64,000 bases of DNA from Gordius sp. MW1 (Eukaryota; Nematomorpha; Gordioida; Gordea; Gordiidae). The translations under genes and the position numbers were made by a program. Under the pieces are notes generated by a model. It saw nothing but the letters and a program-made list of their open reading frames with translations. It was not told the DNA's origin and did no database searches. Location of the stretch: the NCBI GenBank assembly GCA_964036665.1, contig OZ038529.1, positions 18,608,060-18,672,059 on the forward strand, given 5' to 3'. Shown here piece after piece: positions 34,741-47,698 of the stretch (position 1 is the stretch's first letter; every line of letters starts with the position of its first letter).

Positions 34741-36395
34741 GTTAATTAGTTATAGGCCCTTGTAGGAGAGGCCATGGGGTAATTATCAGTGTTAACCAAT
34801 TCAAAAACGAAAAACAAATTTCGATTCACATTTTGGCCAATGGTCATTTTTTTCATTGGTCAGTAGGCAGCGGACGACTAAAAAACCATATTATCAATGG
34901 TATTAACAAGAACAAAATATTAATTTAATTAAAAAAAATAAAACTTTGCCCTCTCCGGGATTCGAACCCACATTAGTAAAGGCATAGGCTTTTGTAGGGG
35001 CACAGGGACCCATATCAGTACAGGCATAGGCCCTGGTAGTGGAGGGCATAGGGTAATTATCAATGTTAACCAATTCAAAAACGAAAAAAAAAAATTTCGA
35101 TATATACTTTGGCCAATGGTCATTTTTTTCATTGATCAGTAGCCTGCGGACGGTCAAAAAGTCATATTAACAATGTTATGAACAAGAACAAAATATTAAT
35201 TTAATTTAAAAAAAAAATAAAAATTTTGCCCTCGCAGGGATACGAACACACATTAGCAAAGGCATAGGCTTTTGTAGGGGCACAGGAACCCATATCAGTA
35301 GAGGCATAGGCCCTTCTACGGAAGGGCATAGGGTAATTATCAATGTTAACCAATTCAAAAACGGGAAAAAAAATTTCGATTTATACTTTGGCCAATGGTC
35401 ATTTTTTTCCTTTGGTCAGCAGCCAGGACACGTTAGTCGATATAAATACATAAGAGTCAAAAAAAATGAAAAAATAATTTCGATTCACATTTTGGCCAAT
35501 CGTCATTTTTTCCATTGGTCAGTACCAAGAGACGGTATATAAATACATAGGAGTCAAAAAAACGAGAAAAAAAAATTTTGATTAACATTTTGGCCAATGG
35601 TCATTTTTTTCCATTGGTCAGCAGCCAAGACGGCCAAAAAGCCATATTATCAATGGTATTAACAAGAACAATCATAAGAGTCAAAAAAACGAAAAAAAAA
35701 ATTTCGATTCACATTTTGGCCAATGGTCATTTCATTCCATTGGTCAGCAGCCAACGACGGCCAAAAAGTCTTATTATCAATGGTATTAACAAGAACATTA
35801 TATTAATTTAAACAAAAAAAATAAAAAAAAATTTGGCCTCTCGGGATTCGAACCCACATCATTAGAGGCATAAGCCTTTGTAGGGCCACAGGGACCCGTA
35901 TCAGTATAGGCATAGGCCCTTGTAGGAGAGGCCATGGGGTAATTATCAATGTTAACCAATTCAAAAACGAAAAACAAATTTCGATTCACATTTTGGCCAA
36001 TGGTCATTTTTTCATTGGTCAGTAGCCAGCGGACGACCAAAAAGCCATATTATCAATGGTATTAACATGAACAATATATTAATTTAATTTAAAAAATAAA
36101 TAAAAAATTTTGCCCTCTCCGGGATTCGAACCCACATCAGTAGAGGCATAGGCCTTAGTAGGGGCACAGGGACCCATATCAGTAGAGGCATAGGCCCTTG
36201 TAGTAAAGGGTATAGGGTAATTATTAATGTTAACTTAATATACCCTTCAAAAACGAAAAAAAAATTTTTTGATTTATTTGGCCAATGGTCATTTTTTCAT
36301 TGGTCAGTAGCCAGCGGACGGTCAAAAGTCATATTATCATTTATCAATGGTATTAACAAGAACAAAATATTAATTTAATTTAACTAGGTCACAAA
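34741..36395. repeat. Repeat array 3 (hairpin plus T-arm units)
   Basis: At least seven units carry the ggccaatggtcatttttttc..cattggtcag hairpin (34838, 35110, 35388, 35494, 35590, 35718, 35995, 36277). Four retain the reverse T-arm box (ctctccgggattcgaaccc and variants). Some units are shortened to the hairpin alone. The many 60-85-codon frames here are repeat translations. Confidence 0.8.
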
Positions 36396-36540
36396 GCTGG
36401 CGCTAATAACTTAAAGGGTAACGGACGGATGGACAACGGACGGACGGACGGACAACAAAAAACGAGCCCTTAAAAGTCGGGTAGTATAAGCAAAATGAAT
36501 CAAATTAAAAACTAACAAATATTATTATCAAAATGTTATA
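36396..36540. repeat. (GGAC)n-rich linker with AATTGCATAGCAATT-type ends
   Basis: Contains ggacggacggacaac and aacgagcccttaaaa. The fuller version at 38630-38710 reads cgagcccataaattgcatagcaat, in which aattgc-ata-gcaatt forms a small hairpin. Confidence 0.6.
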
Positions 36541-36730
36541 AGACTCGGGCCTTCGGCCCTCGTGGGAAGGGGGAGGGGGGAAGGGAAGGGGGGAAGGGAA
36601 GAGGGGAAGGGAAGGGGGGACGACTCATCTTTACTTCGTATAAATGTATCATATTTGCTATGCAATTTATGGGCGAGAAAGGTGGGAAGGGGCGAGAATG
36701 CCTATAGGGGGGGGGGTATTAAATGCCTAA
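36541..36730. repeat. Purine-rich GGGCCTTCGGCCC module, copy 3
   Basis: Same order of words as 34558-34740, with a longer G-run (ggggggggg at about 36707-36715). Confidence 0.75.
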
Positions 36731-36949
36731 TGATTAATTAATTATTTATACAAATTTTCCATTTATAGGCAAAATGTAATATAGGCAAGGGTTAGGGTTA
36801 GATTTATTGTTTGCATATAGTTGCGTATTACATTAGTTTTTACGGCCTTTAGTCATTATGGGTCTAACAAACATTATATTATAAAACATCACAATGTTAA
36901 GAATTTGCAGAATTGTTGGGAGAAATTTTTGTTGAATTTGAACAATTTT

Positions 36950-38480
36950 TAATTAAAAAAATCAAAAATTTGGCGAATGGTCATTTTTTCTCCATTGGTC
37001 AGTACCAACAGATACTCTATAAGTCAAGGATAGCCAAAAAAACGGGAAAAAAAATTTGATGCTAACTTTGGCCAATGGTCATTTTTTTCCATTGGTCAGC
37101 AGCCAGCACACGGTAAAAATGGATATAAATTCATAAGAGTAAAAAAAACGAAAAAAAATGTTCGAATCACATTTTGGCCAATGGTCCTTTTTCCCCATTG
37201 GTCAGCAGCCAGGACACGGTAAAAGTGGATATAAATTCATCATAGTCAAAAAAAACGAAAAAAAAATTTTCGAATCACATTTTGGCCAATATTTTATTCC
37301 ATTGGTCAGCAGCCAGCGGGCGGCCAAAAAGTCATAATAGCAATGGTAGGAACAGGAACAATCATAATAGTCAAAAAAAACGAAAAAAATAATTTCGATT
37401 CACATTTTGGCCAATGGTCATTTTTTCCATCGGTCAGGAGCCAGCGGACGGCCAAAAAGTCATAATAGCAATGGTAGTAACAGGAACAATCATAATAGTC
37501 AAAAAAAACGAAAAAATAAATCGGATTTACATTTTGGCCAATGGTCATTTTTTTCATTGGTCAGCAGCCAGCGGACGGCCAAAAAGTCTTATTATCAATG
37601 ATAGTAAAAAGAACAATCATGAGTCCCAAAAACTCCGGGATTCTAACCCAAAAACTAGTTAAATTGCATAGCAATTAAAAGTAAACAACTTTTACTTATG
37701 TTTATTATATAATAAAATGAAACAATAATAGAACTAGCGGACGGCCAAAAAGTCATAATAGCAATGGTAGGAACAGGAACAATCATAATAGTCAAAAAAA
37801 CGAAAAAAATAATTTCGATTCACATTTTGGCCAATGGTCATTTTTCCATCGGTCAGGAGCCAGCGGACGGCCAAAAAGTCATAATAGCAATGGTAGTAAC
37901 AGGAACAATCATAATAGTCAAAAAAAACGAAAAAATAAACTCGGATTCACATTTTGGCCAATGGTCATTTTTTTCATTGGTCAGCAGCCAGCGGACGGCC
38001 AAAAAGTCTTATTATCAATGATAGTAAAAAGAACAATCATAAGAGTCCAAAAAATTCCGGGATTCTAACCTAAAAACTAGTTAAATTGCATAGCAATTAA
38101 AAGTAAACAACTTTTATTTATGTTTATTATATAATAAAATGAAACAATAATAGAACAAGCGGACGGCCAAAAAGTCATATTATCAATGGTAGTAACAGGA
38201 AAAATATATTAATTTAATTTAAAAAATAAAATATAAATTTGCCCTCTCCGGGAATCGAACCAGCATTTCAGAACGTTCGCCGTTGTTCGAACCCACTTCA
38301 ATAGAGGCATAGGCTTTTTTTAAGGGGCACAGGGACCCATATCAGTAGAGGCATAGGCCCTTGTAGTGGAGGGCATAGGGTAATTATAGCAATTAATATC
38401 AATGTTACCCAATTCAAAAACGAATAGATATACTTATACATTAATTTAACATAGCAATTAAAACCCGACCCCGCCCGAAA
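36950..38480. repeat. Repeat array 4 with a 422-bp tandem duplication
   Basis: Hairpin units near 36970, 37070, 37175, 37290, 37407, 37537, 37830 and 37958 mostly lack the T-arm part. The block around 37314-37735 is repeated at 37736-38157 (for example ctagttaaattgcatagcaa at 37655 and 38077, 422 bp apart). A T-arm box variant (tctccgggaatcgaacc) is at about 38244. Confidence 0.8.
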
Positions 38481-38740
38481 GCGAGGGAGATAGAGATGAG
38501 GGGTGGGGCACCTCTTATGCATTAATTTAAAAAATAACACAGCGAGGGAGATAGAGATGAGGGGTGGGGCACCTCTTTCTCATGCATTAATTTAAAAAAT
38601 CGATAACCTAATATACCCAATGCAAATAGATAGGGACGGACGGACGGACAACGGACGGACGGACGGACAACAAAAAACGAGCCCATAAATTGCATAGCAA
38701 TTAATAAATTAATTATTGGGAAGCTTAAGAGTAAAGGATC
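38481..38740. repeat. Short duplication and (GGAC)n linker
   Basis: The phrase gcgagggagatagagatgag-gggtggggcacctctt occurs at about 38481 and 38543. A ggacggacggacaac run follows, ending in attgcatagcaattaataaa. Confidence 0.6.
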
Positions 38741-38879
38741 TTTCCCTTGGTCGATCCAAGGGGCCAAGATTTTGCACTTGGTGGGGGTATCTTGTTTCTC
38801 CCATAGCTATTCCATTGGACAAGACTTTTTTTACTAATTCTTTATAATTAAAGATTCAGTAAAATTGTTTTATATGAAC

Positions 38880-39250
38880 GTAGGAGTAAAATATATAATC
38901 TAAACTTATTGTATATTCAAATTGCAAAGTATTTAAGCGTCATCGCTAAATTTTAAATTCTTTTGCTAAGTCAATTATTCCTCAGTTTTAAAATCAAATT
39001 CTAAGTTTTTTATTCAATTGCTAAGGCTAATAAATTTTGTTAAGTTTTTTATTCGCTTGCGAAGTATTTTAATTATTTAGGTTTGTAAATATTGCTAAGT
39101 TATCTAATTTTATTTGTAAAGTTTTTAATTATTTGCTTAGTATTTTATAATTTTTGCTAAGTTTTTAAATTTTAGCTAAGTTTTTAAATAATCGCTTAGC
39201 TAATATTTGCAAAGTTTTTTTGACAAGTTTGCTAAGTTTTTTGATTATTT
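38880..39250. repeat. Degenerate AT tandem repeat (TTTGCTAAGTTTTT)
   Basis: The word ttgctaagttttt recurs roughly every 30-45 bp with many substitutions. Composition and spacing resemble the tract at 10430-10840. Confidence 0.55.
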
Positions 39251-40278
39251 GTAATGTTTTTTATGTATGTTTAAAATTAACATTATAAACGAACCTGCCA
39301 GGTGTGTGTTAGGTCACGATAAATGTTTGTATAGCCATAAAAGCATATGAGGTGTAGGGGAGACTGGGGCTAGTAGTAAACCGTAGTTCCTTTTATTTTG
39401 CCAAATAAAAATTTTAAATTATATATGTATTTTATCATAGAGTATCCATAGAAATTTTTTTCTTGATAAAAAATAAAAAATATAACTTTATAGAGGGAAA
39501 ACGTTTTTTAGGAGCGTTCAGTAGTCTTTACAAAATTTTGTAATTTGCATATTTTGGAATTATTTAAGTTTTATCTAATACTTTATTTTGTAGTATGGAA
39601 GACTTTCATAATCTTTTAATTGTTTGCCTTTCTAAAACAATTGAGGTGACCTCAAAAAAGTACATAGAAATTCCTTCGCCGATCAGAATTATATTAGCAG
39701 AGTCTGTTTGGGACATAAGTCATGTTGTCATCTTAATTAATTTTTTAATAGTATTATGTAAAATAATTGAAATTGTTTTATATGATAAAACAATCTTTAT
39801 AGTGATTTGGAGTAGCATACTCGCAAAAAAATAGTGAAATAAAGGCTATTGCATCCCTCAAATGGGGAAAAGTTTTAATTACCCATGGCACATTAAATTT
39901 TTTAGGATTTTGTTATCTTTTCGAACTTAAATTTTAAAATAAAATATTAATTTTTTCTCAAATTTTTTCCTATTGTAAAAATAGAGCCTAAGAATATATT
40001 AAATCAATTGAAAAAATAATTTACAGCCCTTTTTGGGACGCGATTAAATTTTTTATGTCTATTATAGTAGTCCCAAAGATAAATAATAAAAAAATTAAAT
40101 TAGTTAGGTTTAAAACTTAGCTTTTTAATTTGTTACAAACAAAATTTCTCATTAAAAATATTTGCTTTTTACCTAAATATCAAAATTTCTATTTTTTTAT
40201 ATAAAAAAAAAATACTCGGCATAAAACTAGGCGCATTAATTAAAAAATTTTGTTTGGCAAGCCATCCTTCGTGAGAAG
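39251..40278. other. Gap with open stretches of unknown origin
   Basis: An acceptor-like ttattttgtag precedes an 79-codon frame (39595-39834, MEDFHNLLIVCLSKTIEVTS...). A second open stretch in another frame (about 39813-39938, VAYSQKNSEIKAIASLKWGK) follows. The flanking words gtaggggagactggggctagt (39355-39376) and tatagtagtcccaaag suggest this lies inside an old DNA transposon. I did not recognise the protein. Confidence 0.3.
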
Positions 40279-40745
40279 GTGACGCCTGGGGTGGACCAGT
40301 TTTGCGGTTGCACACATATTTATTTAACAAAGCGTAATTTTACTTTTTGTTTGTTTCCCTATGCGCTGCTGAAGGAAGAAGGAGAAAGACCTTGTTTGTT
40401 TGTTATTTACACACAATCAACCCCCGAGTCATCTTTAGTCGACGCATCAGCTGACGAGCAGCGAGCGATCGAGCTACCGATGGACTCCTCGACGACGAAG
40501 CCTACGACCAAGCACACAAACATAATTCTAACATTAATTCTTACGGAGAAGAGCCGAATGGTAGAATTGGGCGGGAGTTTTGGGAAGAAATTTCCGGAAA
40601 ATTTGAATTTAATGAAGAGGAGGAGCACCAGCGAAAGGTTTGTTATTCGGGACTCACTACTAGTTTTGCGCGCGCGCGACCGACAATATTGTTGAGGGTG
40701 ATGACAGGCGGGAGAAGAGGGGGGTCACATCACAAATACAATCAT
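40279..40745 (+). other. Balanced-composition island with two overlapping open frames
   Basis: This 460 bp is far less AT-rich than its surroundings. One frame (40279-40695) and a second, from about 40455, are both open. The second reads GRIGREFWEEISGKFEFNEE and looks more protein-like. No family recognised. The composition contrast suggests transferred or transposon-derived sequence, but neither a start nor a terminus can be fixed. Confidence 0.3.
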
Positions 40746-41599
40746 CCACTTAAAGAGGTCCTAAGGGGGGAGCCACCCTAAGAATCTTTGGCGGGTTATT
40801 GAAATGTGTTGTTTATGTTTGAATTTATTTATTTCTTGAATTATTTTCGCGTTAAGCCTTTGAATAATCCGACGATAAAATCTAAACAAAATAACCGTAA
40901 ACTAGTCCATCTATAGTGCAATCAAGATAGCTATATATAATGCACTATATTTCACATATCTAATTTATAGTGTTAAGGAAAGATTATGTCAGAATTATTT
41001 TATGGATCTTTAAATGTGGTATACACAAATAAATAAATCATTGTTTTTCCATTGTTCATACAATTTTACTTTTATTATTCGTCTTCATCAAATTTTGAAG
41101 CTATATGAGGTCGTATGTTACCTCTTTTATACCGCCATCTATTATATGTTTTAATTTAGATTACTGATACTTGCTGATATATATCTGAAATCATGGTTGT
41201 AAGCACAAAATCTTTGCTTAACAAATATGGCCAAAATTATGAGGTATTGTATTGTGTTCTAAAAAACACTAACGGGAAAACCAAATAAAATTAAATTCAA
41301 AATGCATTGTAATAAAATAAAAAATTATGTGAAATCGAATGAATACCTATGTACATTTTAAAATTAAATTGGTTTTAACAAAATTTAAAAATATGAAAAT
41401 AAATAGCTTAAACCCTAAAATTATTTTACATTTAAAATAATCGATCAAGTTTAATTACTTATGTTATGCATTTTTAAATAAATTTCTCGCAATGAGTTGA
41501 ATATTATTCAATTTTGTAATTTTATATTAAGGCTAGGCCTAATTACGATTTTTTTAATTCTTCTGTTTTTAATCGAATTTGATATATTGTTACAATATA
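40746..41599. other. AT-rich gap, nothing recognised
   Basis: No repeats, exons or transposon ends were seen apart from scattered AT-rich simple sequence. Confidence 0.4.
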
Positions 41600-41639
41600 T
41601 ATATATGTATAAAAAGATAAATTTATATAATGACTATAT

Positions 41640-41850
41640 GTGTTTTGCTATATACATTATTGCCAAAAAATACTATAAGTGTGTGGGGATGTGGTTGTGA
41701 TTAGAATTAGAAAGCGTTGTGACAATGATGGCCTATAAAATGACAATACACTAATTATTATTTATTTATTTCATCTTTTATACTTCTTTATTAAATTAAC
41801 TAATATTTTTTAAATTACATTTTTTGATAGCTATATATACATCAGATTAT
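41640..41850 (-). mobile_element. Helitron 3'-tail fragment, reverse orientation
   Basis: The plus strand here matches the reverse complement of the Helitron tail at about 19340-19530: tgttttgctatatacattat, then gtggggatgtggttgtgat, then ggcctataaaatgacaatac. This is a decayed inverted copy of the same family, next to a non-autonomous copy. Confidence 0.6.
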
Positions 41851-41905
41851 GGCAAATAAAATATAAAATAATATGATTTTAATTATAAAATATTATTATA
41901 TATTA

Positions 41906-42236
41906 GATGAACCCGGCAAACGTTGTTTTGCCATTTACCCGGGTGCATTAAATTAGGTTGGAATTTTAGGGCATATGATGATAAAGCGGTTATTGAAGTA
42001 AAAATAAAGTTTGATGTCTATATGTTCTACTTCTATTGTTCTATTTCCGTAGAAAGTGCAACGCGTACGAATACTCGAAAACTACTAAATCGATTTGGCT
42101 CAAAAAAATCTTAAAACATGCTCAGGAGTGTCAGGAATAAACTGTAAATTTTAGGCCAAATCGGTCTGGTAGTTTTCCAAAACTGGTGGCGGCATATATA
42201 CACACACAAATAGTTTCATTTTTATATATAAGATAA
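41906..42236 (+). mobile_element. Non-autonomous Helitron-type element, copy 1
   Basis: Starts agatgaacccggcaaacgtt-gttttgcc. Internal landmarks are gtgcaacgcgtacgaatact and ccaaatcggtctggtagttt; it ends tttatatataagat. Two further copies at 53514 and 59616 share all of these. The 5' block is complementary to the 3' terminus of the Helitron at 19544. The open frame at 41923-42114 is within the repeat. Confidence 0.7.
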
Positions 42237-42299
42237 TGGCATTAATTTAAGATATGTATATTATGCAATGTAAGATTTGTACCTTGAACCCGACCCGGA

Positions 42300-42420
42300 C
42301 CCCGTAGTCAGCATCGGAATTAGAATGGGGCAAAAATGATTTAGGGAGGGGCAAAATAAAATTTTGATAATAATTTAGCCTAGTTTAGAAGAATTTTTGG
42401 GGGTTTAGGGGGCAAGACCG
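42300..42420. mobile_element. Fragment of the G-rich MITE family
   Basis: gcatcggaattagaatgggg and aaatgatttagggaggggca match the interior of the MITEs at 6830 and 33686. Terminal repeats are lost. Confidence 0.45.
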
Positions 42421-42704
42421 ATTATAACATAATAATCTATTGCTCGCGCCTTAAGATCTTTGCCATTTGGATGGGCTTGCATAATCTTAAGAGCACGGCG
42501 ATTAGAATATTAAATTAACCGCCAATAAATCCTGATTCCAGTCTGTTCTTTAGTCAATTCCCACTGCCAAGTAGTCCGTGCGTGGGAAAAGCTTGATGTG
42601 CCCAAATCCAAGCCACACATATTACTGATATGTTAATAAATTAATGAAATAGTTTTTATAAATAGAATACTTCAGTATTTTCATATGTAAAAGATTATTT
42701 ACAT

Positions 42705-42957
42705 TATTGCATTTTACAGAATTCTTGTATGACGTCATGAAGTTGCGTATGATTGACATTTTATTAAGTGTCAAAACGTATAAAACAAAAAAAAACTTGA
42801 CCGTCTTATCACTTAGAGATTTCGAATATAGTTTAAAACCTATTCTCTGTCAGACCTACCAAATATTCGCAGAAATTTTCATAAAAATCGGTCAAGCCGT
42901 TTCGGAGGAGTTTAACAACAAACACCGTGACACGAAAATTTTATATATTAGATAAAT
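42705..42957 (+). mobile_element. Helitron-type repeat tail (second family)
   Basis: Contains atttcgaatatagtttaaaa, then caaatattcgcagaaatttt and aaaatcggtcaagccgtttc, then ggagtttaacaacaaacaccgtg, and ends attttatatattagat. The aaaatcggtcaagccgttt box is typical of non-autonomous Helitron-like repeats of invertebrates. The 82-codon frame here is a by-product. Confidence 0.5.
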
Positions 42958-45690
42958 TAAAACAAAATTTGAAATATATTCTATAGAATATGATTCAATA
43001 CAAATGTGAAAGCTCAACCACTCACCAGCCATATTTTTAATTATGACAATATTTAAATTTATTTTTTATTTTTAAATAAATTAACTTGAATATTTTATAA
43101 CTTTTTTGAGGAATTGGCACTAAACTTCTAACTTCAACATTAAAATAGCAGAATGAATAATTTTTGGTTGACTTCATTTTTTAACTCCATAATCCTGGTC
43201 TATATGTTTATAAGGCTGAAATATAAAACACGGTGGCCTATACAATGGAGCTACCAAATTCAAATTATATCTTCCCTAAATTATATGGAGAACAGATAAT
43301 AGGTTTTTGTTAATATTTTGTTGAAATTTTACAATAATTAAATTAGCTAATTTATTTATTTTAATCTAACTTTTTAAACAAAAAATTTCTAAGTGTACGC
43401 CAGGGCTTCTAAAAAATAAAGAAATTTAATTAATTATTTCCCTAATGAATTAACAGCTCAAAATTCAAGTTAAGGAAAACACCTATTATTTAATTAAATA
43501 AAAAATTTCGATCAAAGAGAATCAATTAAAATTATAAACCTTCAATATCTACGATGGGTTTTTTATAAAAAAAAGCATTATAAAATCTTCGTTATTCTGT
43601 AATTAAAAAAAGCAATAACATTTAAATTATTTATATTTTGTGACCCAATTACGCCTGTGGTCTTCCAAGGACGCAATTTTCAATGAGCTCATTTTTTCTG
43701 TATATGCCAAGCAGGGTCATTGTTTGAGTTATATGCCCGAACCTTGAAAATGGCCCCGTAAAAAATATTTAAAGACATGGGCCCGACTTAAACCCATATA
43801 AATTATAGACCCGAGCCGCTTGCTCATCTTTTGCAATGTCTCATCAGCCTGGACTCTACTTGATTGCTGGTTTTGAATGCAATTTTTTTAAAAGTTAATA
43901 ATAATCATGCACGAAAATAATCAGTATAAACCTGATTTTTTTTCTTCAACATGCGACCTGCCGATTCACTTTAACTATCAGCACTTGTAGCTGCATTAAA
44001 TCATTTTTCTTAAATATAACGGGAAACTCTGTGCAAGATTGATTTTATTTAACAAAAATTACCGAGTTTTGTTAATTTTCAACCTTAAAAATTAAAACTT
44101 TAGGGATCCACTTATTTAAAACTACAAGTGCTACGAAGAGAAAAATTCATATTAATTTAATCATTTTTGTACAAATTTAATAAAACTTGATAAGCAACTT
44201 AATAACTCACCATTAAATTACAAAAATAAAAATATGATTTTAATAATTTTGCTGGCCGATGCCAGGCCTACCAATATCTAGGCCCCTCAAGCCGGTTTAA
44301 TTGCCTCGGTGCCTGTTCAAGTCCGACCTGATATAATTTTAGCACCCGCCACGTTTATAGGCCATCGGCAGAATTTTGTAAATTGCCGATGCCAATTCGA
44401 TTTGCCTTATTAAAGTTGGCTATGCCATGATCATCTAAAAGTTGAATTTAATAGTTAATTTACTAAACCGTGATGATTAATAATTTTTAGTTAAATTTGT
44501 TCATCGTTCTTTATTGTAGAATTAGCACTAAAGTAAATTTAAAATGAAATGTTCATTTTTATGTTTAAACAAGCATTAGGGACGGAAAATTTTTCGTGTT
44601 AAAATTAGTAAATTTTTATCTAAAAATTAAATCACAATTTATTGTGGTAATTATTGTTTCAATCAACGCAACATTAACAAGACTCTTATTAATATCATGT
44701 TTTTCCATATTTCATTTTTATGTCAATGGTGTGGGGGGAGGTTTTATTCGAACCTCCCCCTCTCTACGCCATTGCAGTTTGTCCATATATATCGGAAATT
44801 TTGTTTAAAAAAAATATGTCCCCCTCTTTCTATGCCACTGAAGGAATTTTCAAATATAAGAAATCACTACAAAACCACTAATAAATTTAACTTTAATTTA
44901 AATTCCAATAACCAACACAAATTGCTTAACAACTCGTTAAACAATAAATCTTATCACTCTAAAATAATTAAAACGGCTACTAAAAAATTTGTTTAATTAA
45001 CGGTTAAAATATTGGGTGACCTGCAGTTGATAAATAGCACTACTATCTGTTTGAGGGGTCACTATATTTTGATTAACATTTGAATATAAGATCCTAAATT
45101 TTTTAGTGTAGCAATACGATTCGGGGTATAGGCGTCCGACACTTTCATGAATGATGCATATAATTTGTAAACATATGATTATAATTTATATAATATTAAA
45201 ATTAGATTTAATTGTTAAAGATAATAATGTTGTAATTATTAGGCAGTTGTATATAATATTTTGGTAAATATTTTAATAATAACATGTAGATAATATTTTT
45301 TGTTATAATTTATAAATATTACTAATCAAATAATTCTAACTTTTTGTAAATAATTATATCTAATAAGAATTAATTTATAAAGACAGCAATATTATTAAAG
45401 AGATGGATATAGTAGCTTTATGTTTCAAATTATACATTAGAGTTAATTGCTAAAGATATTAACAGAAATTTATAAACATATGAATATAATAGTGGTGTTG
45501 TAATAAATATACTTAATAGGAATTAATTAGGATAATAGTTGTAATATTAATTAATTTTTGTAAGTGTTATAATCACTATGTTAAAATAAGATAAGTGTTA
45601 TAATGATTGAGATTTACTTTTTAAGAATTATAATTTTCTGAATACACCTATGTTAAAATCATAGACTAATAGTCTATGGTTAAAATAGAC
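42958..45690. other. Long AT-rich gap with eroded MITE ends
   Basis: GC islands at 43720-43860 and 44270-44400 (gggcccgactt, cccgagccgc) resemble decayed hAT subterminal arrays. At about 44720-44850, gggggaggttttattcgaac and the words ctctacgccattg and tctatgccactgaagg resemble ends of the GGCGTAG MITE family. No gene was recognised. Confidence 0.35.
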
Positions 45691-45705
45691 TATCTAACGA
45701 CTGTC

Positions 45706-46165
45706 TTACATACAAAGAATAATATTTGTTGATTTCAAACCAATATAAATTATATTAACATTTGGTTGTAAATCAGATACATCATATAAAGGAGTCAGGT
45801 TTTTGAGAACACATGTATGAGGCATTAATAAAAAAACATAAAGGTAAAAAATTATAAATATCATTAAAAAGCCATATAAGCCTACTAATATTAGCATTTA
45901 TAAGTGAGTTTTATTTATTTATTGAATAAACTCTCTTCCTCTGAGAGATGTGAAGCAAATTGAATTTAGTTTTGGTGTTTGCTTTCAAAAATTTAAGATC
46001 ATTAGCTAAAAATTATATTAAAACTAATATCTAAAGGGATTTACTTTAATGATTGTCTTAAAATCCTTGAAGAGCTTCTAACAATAAATGTGCATCTTCA
46101 AGAGAACCTAATTTGTTAATAACATTAATTAAATTGTTATTTGAAATTTTGCAAGTAGGTAATGA
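45706..46165 (-). other. Candidate decayed exons, paralogous to 53250-53520
   Basis: The minus strand shows protein-like stretches: NLINVINKLGSLEDAHLLLE, stopping at 46063, and further along CFFINASYMCSQKPDSF. The second resembles SFINSSSIYNINPHEI at about 53290-53340 minus, suggesting two diverged copies of one unknown gene. Plus-strand translations over the same interval are also partly open, so the strand is not certain. Confidence 0.25.
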
Positions 46166-46277
46166 TGATTTTAAAAATATTAAGATTGAAAATTAATAAC
46201 ATACATTAAGACTTAATGTTATTCAGATTGTTTGAAGTATTGCAAGTTAAAATGTTTAAACTTAAAAAAAAAGATAA

Positions 46278-46760
46278 TGTGGAAGTGATTAACATTCAAT
46301 TATATAACATACAATTATAACTATATTACAATTCACCAATAAATAATAAAGTTTACATTCTAATATATACAATTAGTAATATAATGTCTAAACTTAAAAG
46401 AAGTACTTAGTATTAATAATTATTCAAAAAACATCAAATATTTATTATTTATCTTAAATCAAATGTTGATTCTGACATATTGACTTTGATCTTGCAAAGT
46501 TTGTTGAACCTTTCCCTAAAGGTGTAGAATATCATTATAAATGATGGGTATGTAAAATATTGTTTAAAAATGCTATATTTATAATGTGGAAGTGACTAAC
46601 ATACAATTATATAACATTTAATTATAAATTTATTTAATTTCATCAATTATTAATAATGTCTATATTTACTTAGATGCTAATATATATATAAATAGTAATA
46701 TTCTAATGTTTAAACTATAAATATTACTTATTGTTAATTGTTATTCAAAAAACTTTAAAT
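46278..46760. repeat. Diverged ~302-bp tandem duplication
   Basis: aatgtggaagtgattaacat at 46278 recurs as aatgtggaagtgactaacat at about 46580, with shared downstream words (taatatatacaattagtaat versus atatatataaatagtaat). Non-coding. Confidence 0.55.
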
Positions 46761-46947
46761 AATTATTATTTATTGTAAATATAGATTTAAGTTTTTATGT
46801 CTTGTTTGTAATTCAGTTATTTTAAAATTTTACCTCTCATTTTGATTGGGTTATCTTAGAAAGATTTTGATTTGGTTATCTTTGTGTCGTACGGTTGCCT
46901 AAAAACCTAGCAATACGCCCCTATATTAATTACTGTGCTGTGGTGCC

Positions 46948-47400
46948 ATATGCCTAGGCTATGTAATCTCGATTCCAAGTGATAAATAACGAATCTTATA
47001 AACGCATTTCTTAAACGTTTTATTCCCGAGCGCACACATCGCTTTTGTTAATTTGTATGTTATTATTTACAAATAATAAATCTCTAACATTCATTTATTA
47101 TGCCTTAAGATTTCCAAATTTTCTAACCATGACTACATATGTCTCAAAAGATAAACATTATGTACATTTCATAAAATTAGATTTGAAAATTGTTGGTAAC
47201 TATACAGCTTTAAATTTTTAGATGCATATTATAAATATTAGGTTTAAAATAGGAAAGACTGTTGGTAACCATCTTGAATAAAGCATCATACATTTTTAGA
47301 TGATAACATTTTGTAAAAAATTAGATTTGAAAATAGAAAATATAAATTGTTGGTGAATATGTGCATATTACCCTTTTAGAACACAAAAACCTAAACTGAT
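46948..47400. mobile_element. Single arm of a foldback MULE
   Basis: tgcctaggctatgtaatctc, followed by cgcatttcttaaacgtttta and cgagcgcacacatcg, matches the terminal arm of the element at 61763-63591. Internal tgttggtaactata and tgttggtaaccatc words match 62740-62940. No partner arm is found nearby, so this is a one-ended remnant. Confidence 0.65.
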
Positions 47401-47698
47401 TCCAACAATCCAAGAAGAGAAAAATACATGGTAAAAAAGATAGGGATATTTATTAGTCTCTAATTAAAATCGCCTATAGATGGCGCTAATTAGGGTAAAC
47501 CTTTAAGTTAATTGCGGCACTCCTGAGGGGTTATTATTATCTTCTGATTATTATCGAAAACCCACAATTCATTTACTAATTTCTAATATAATATAAATAT
47601 ACTTCTTACTCAATGTTTTAAATTTAAATGTATTTTGTAATTATTATTAGTACAATTGCGCATTAGAATTTTACGAACTAATCTTTGATGATTTAAAG

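Noticed and set aside
36785-36800. Telomere-like gggttagggtta
   Set aside because: Only two repeats, in the middle of other repeats; no telomeric array.
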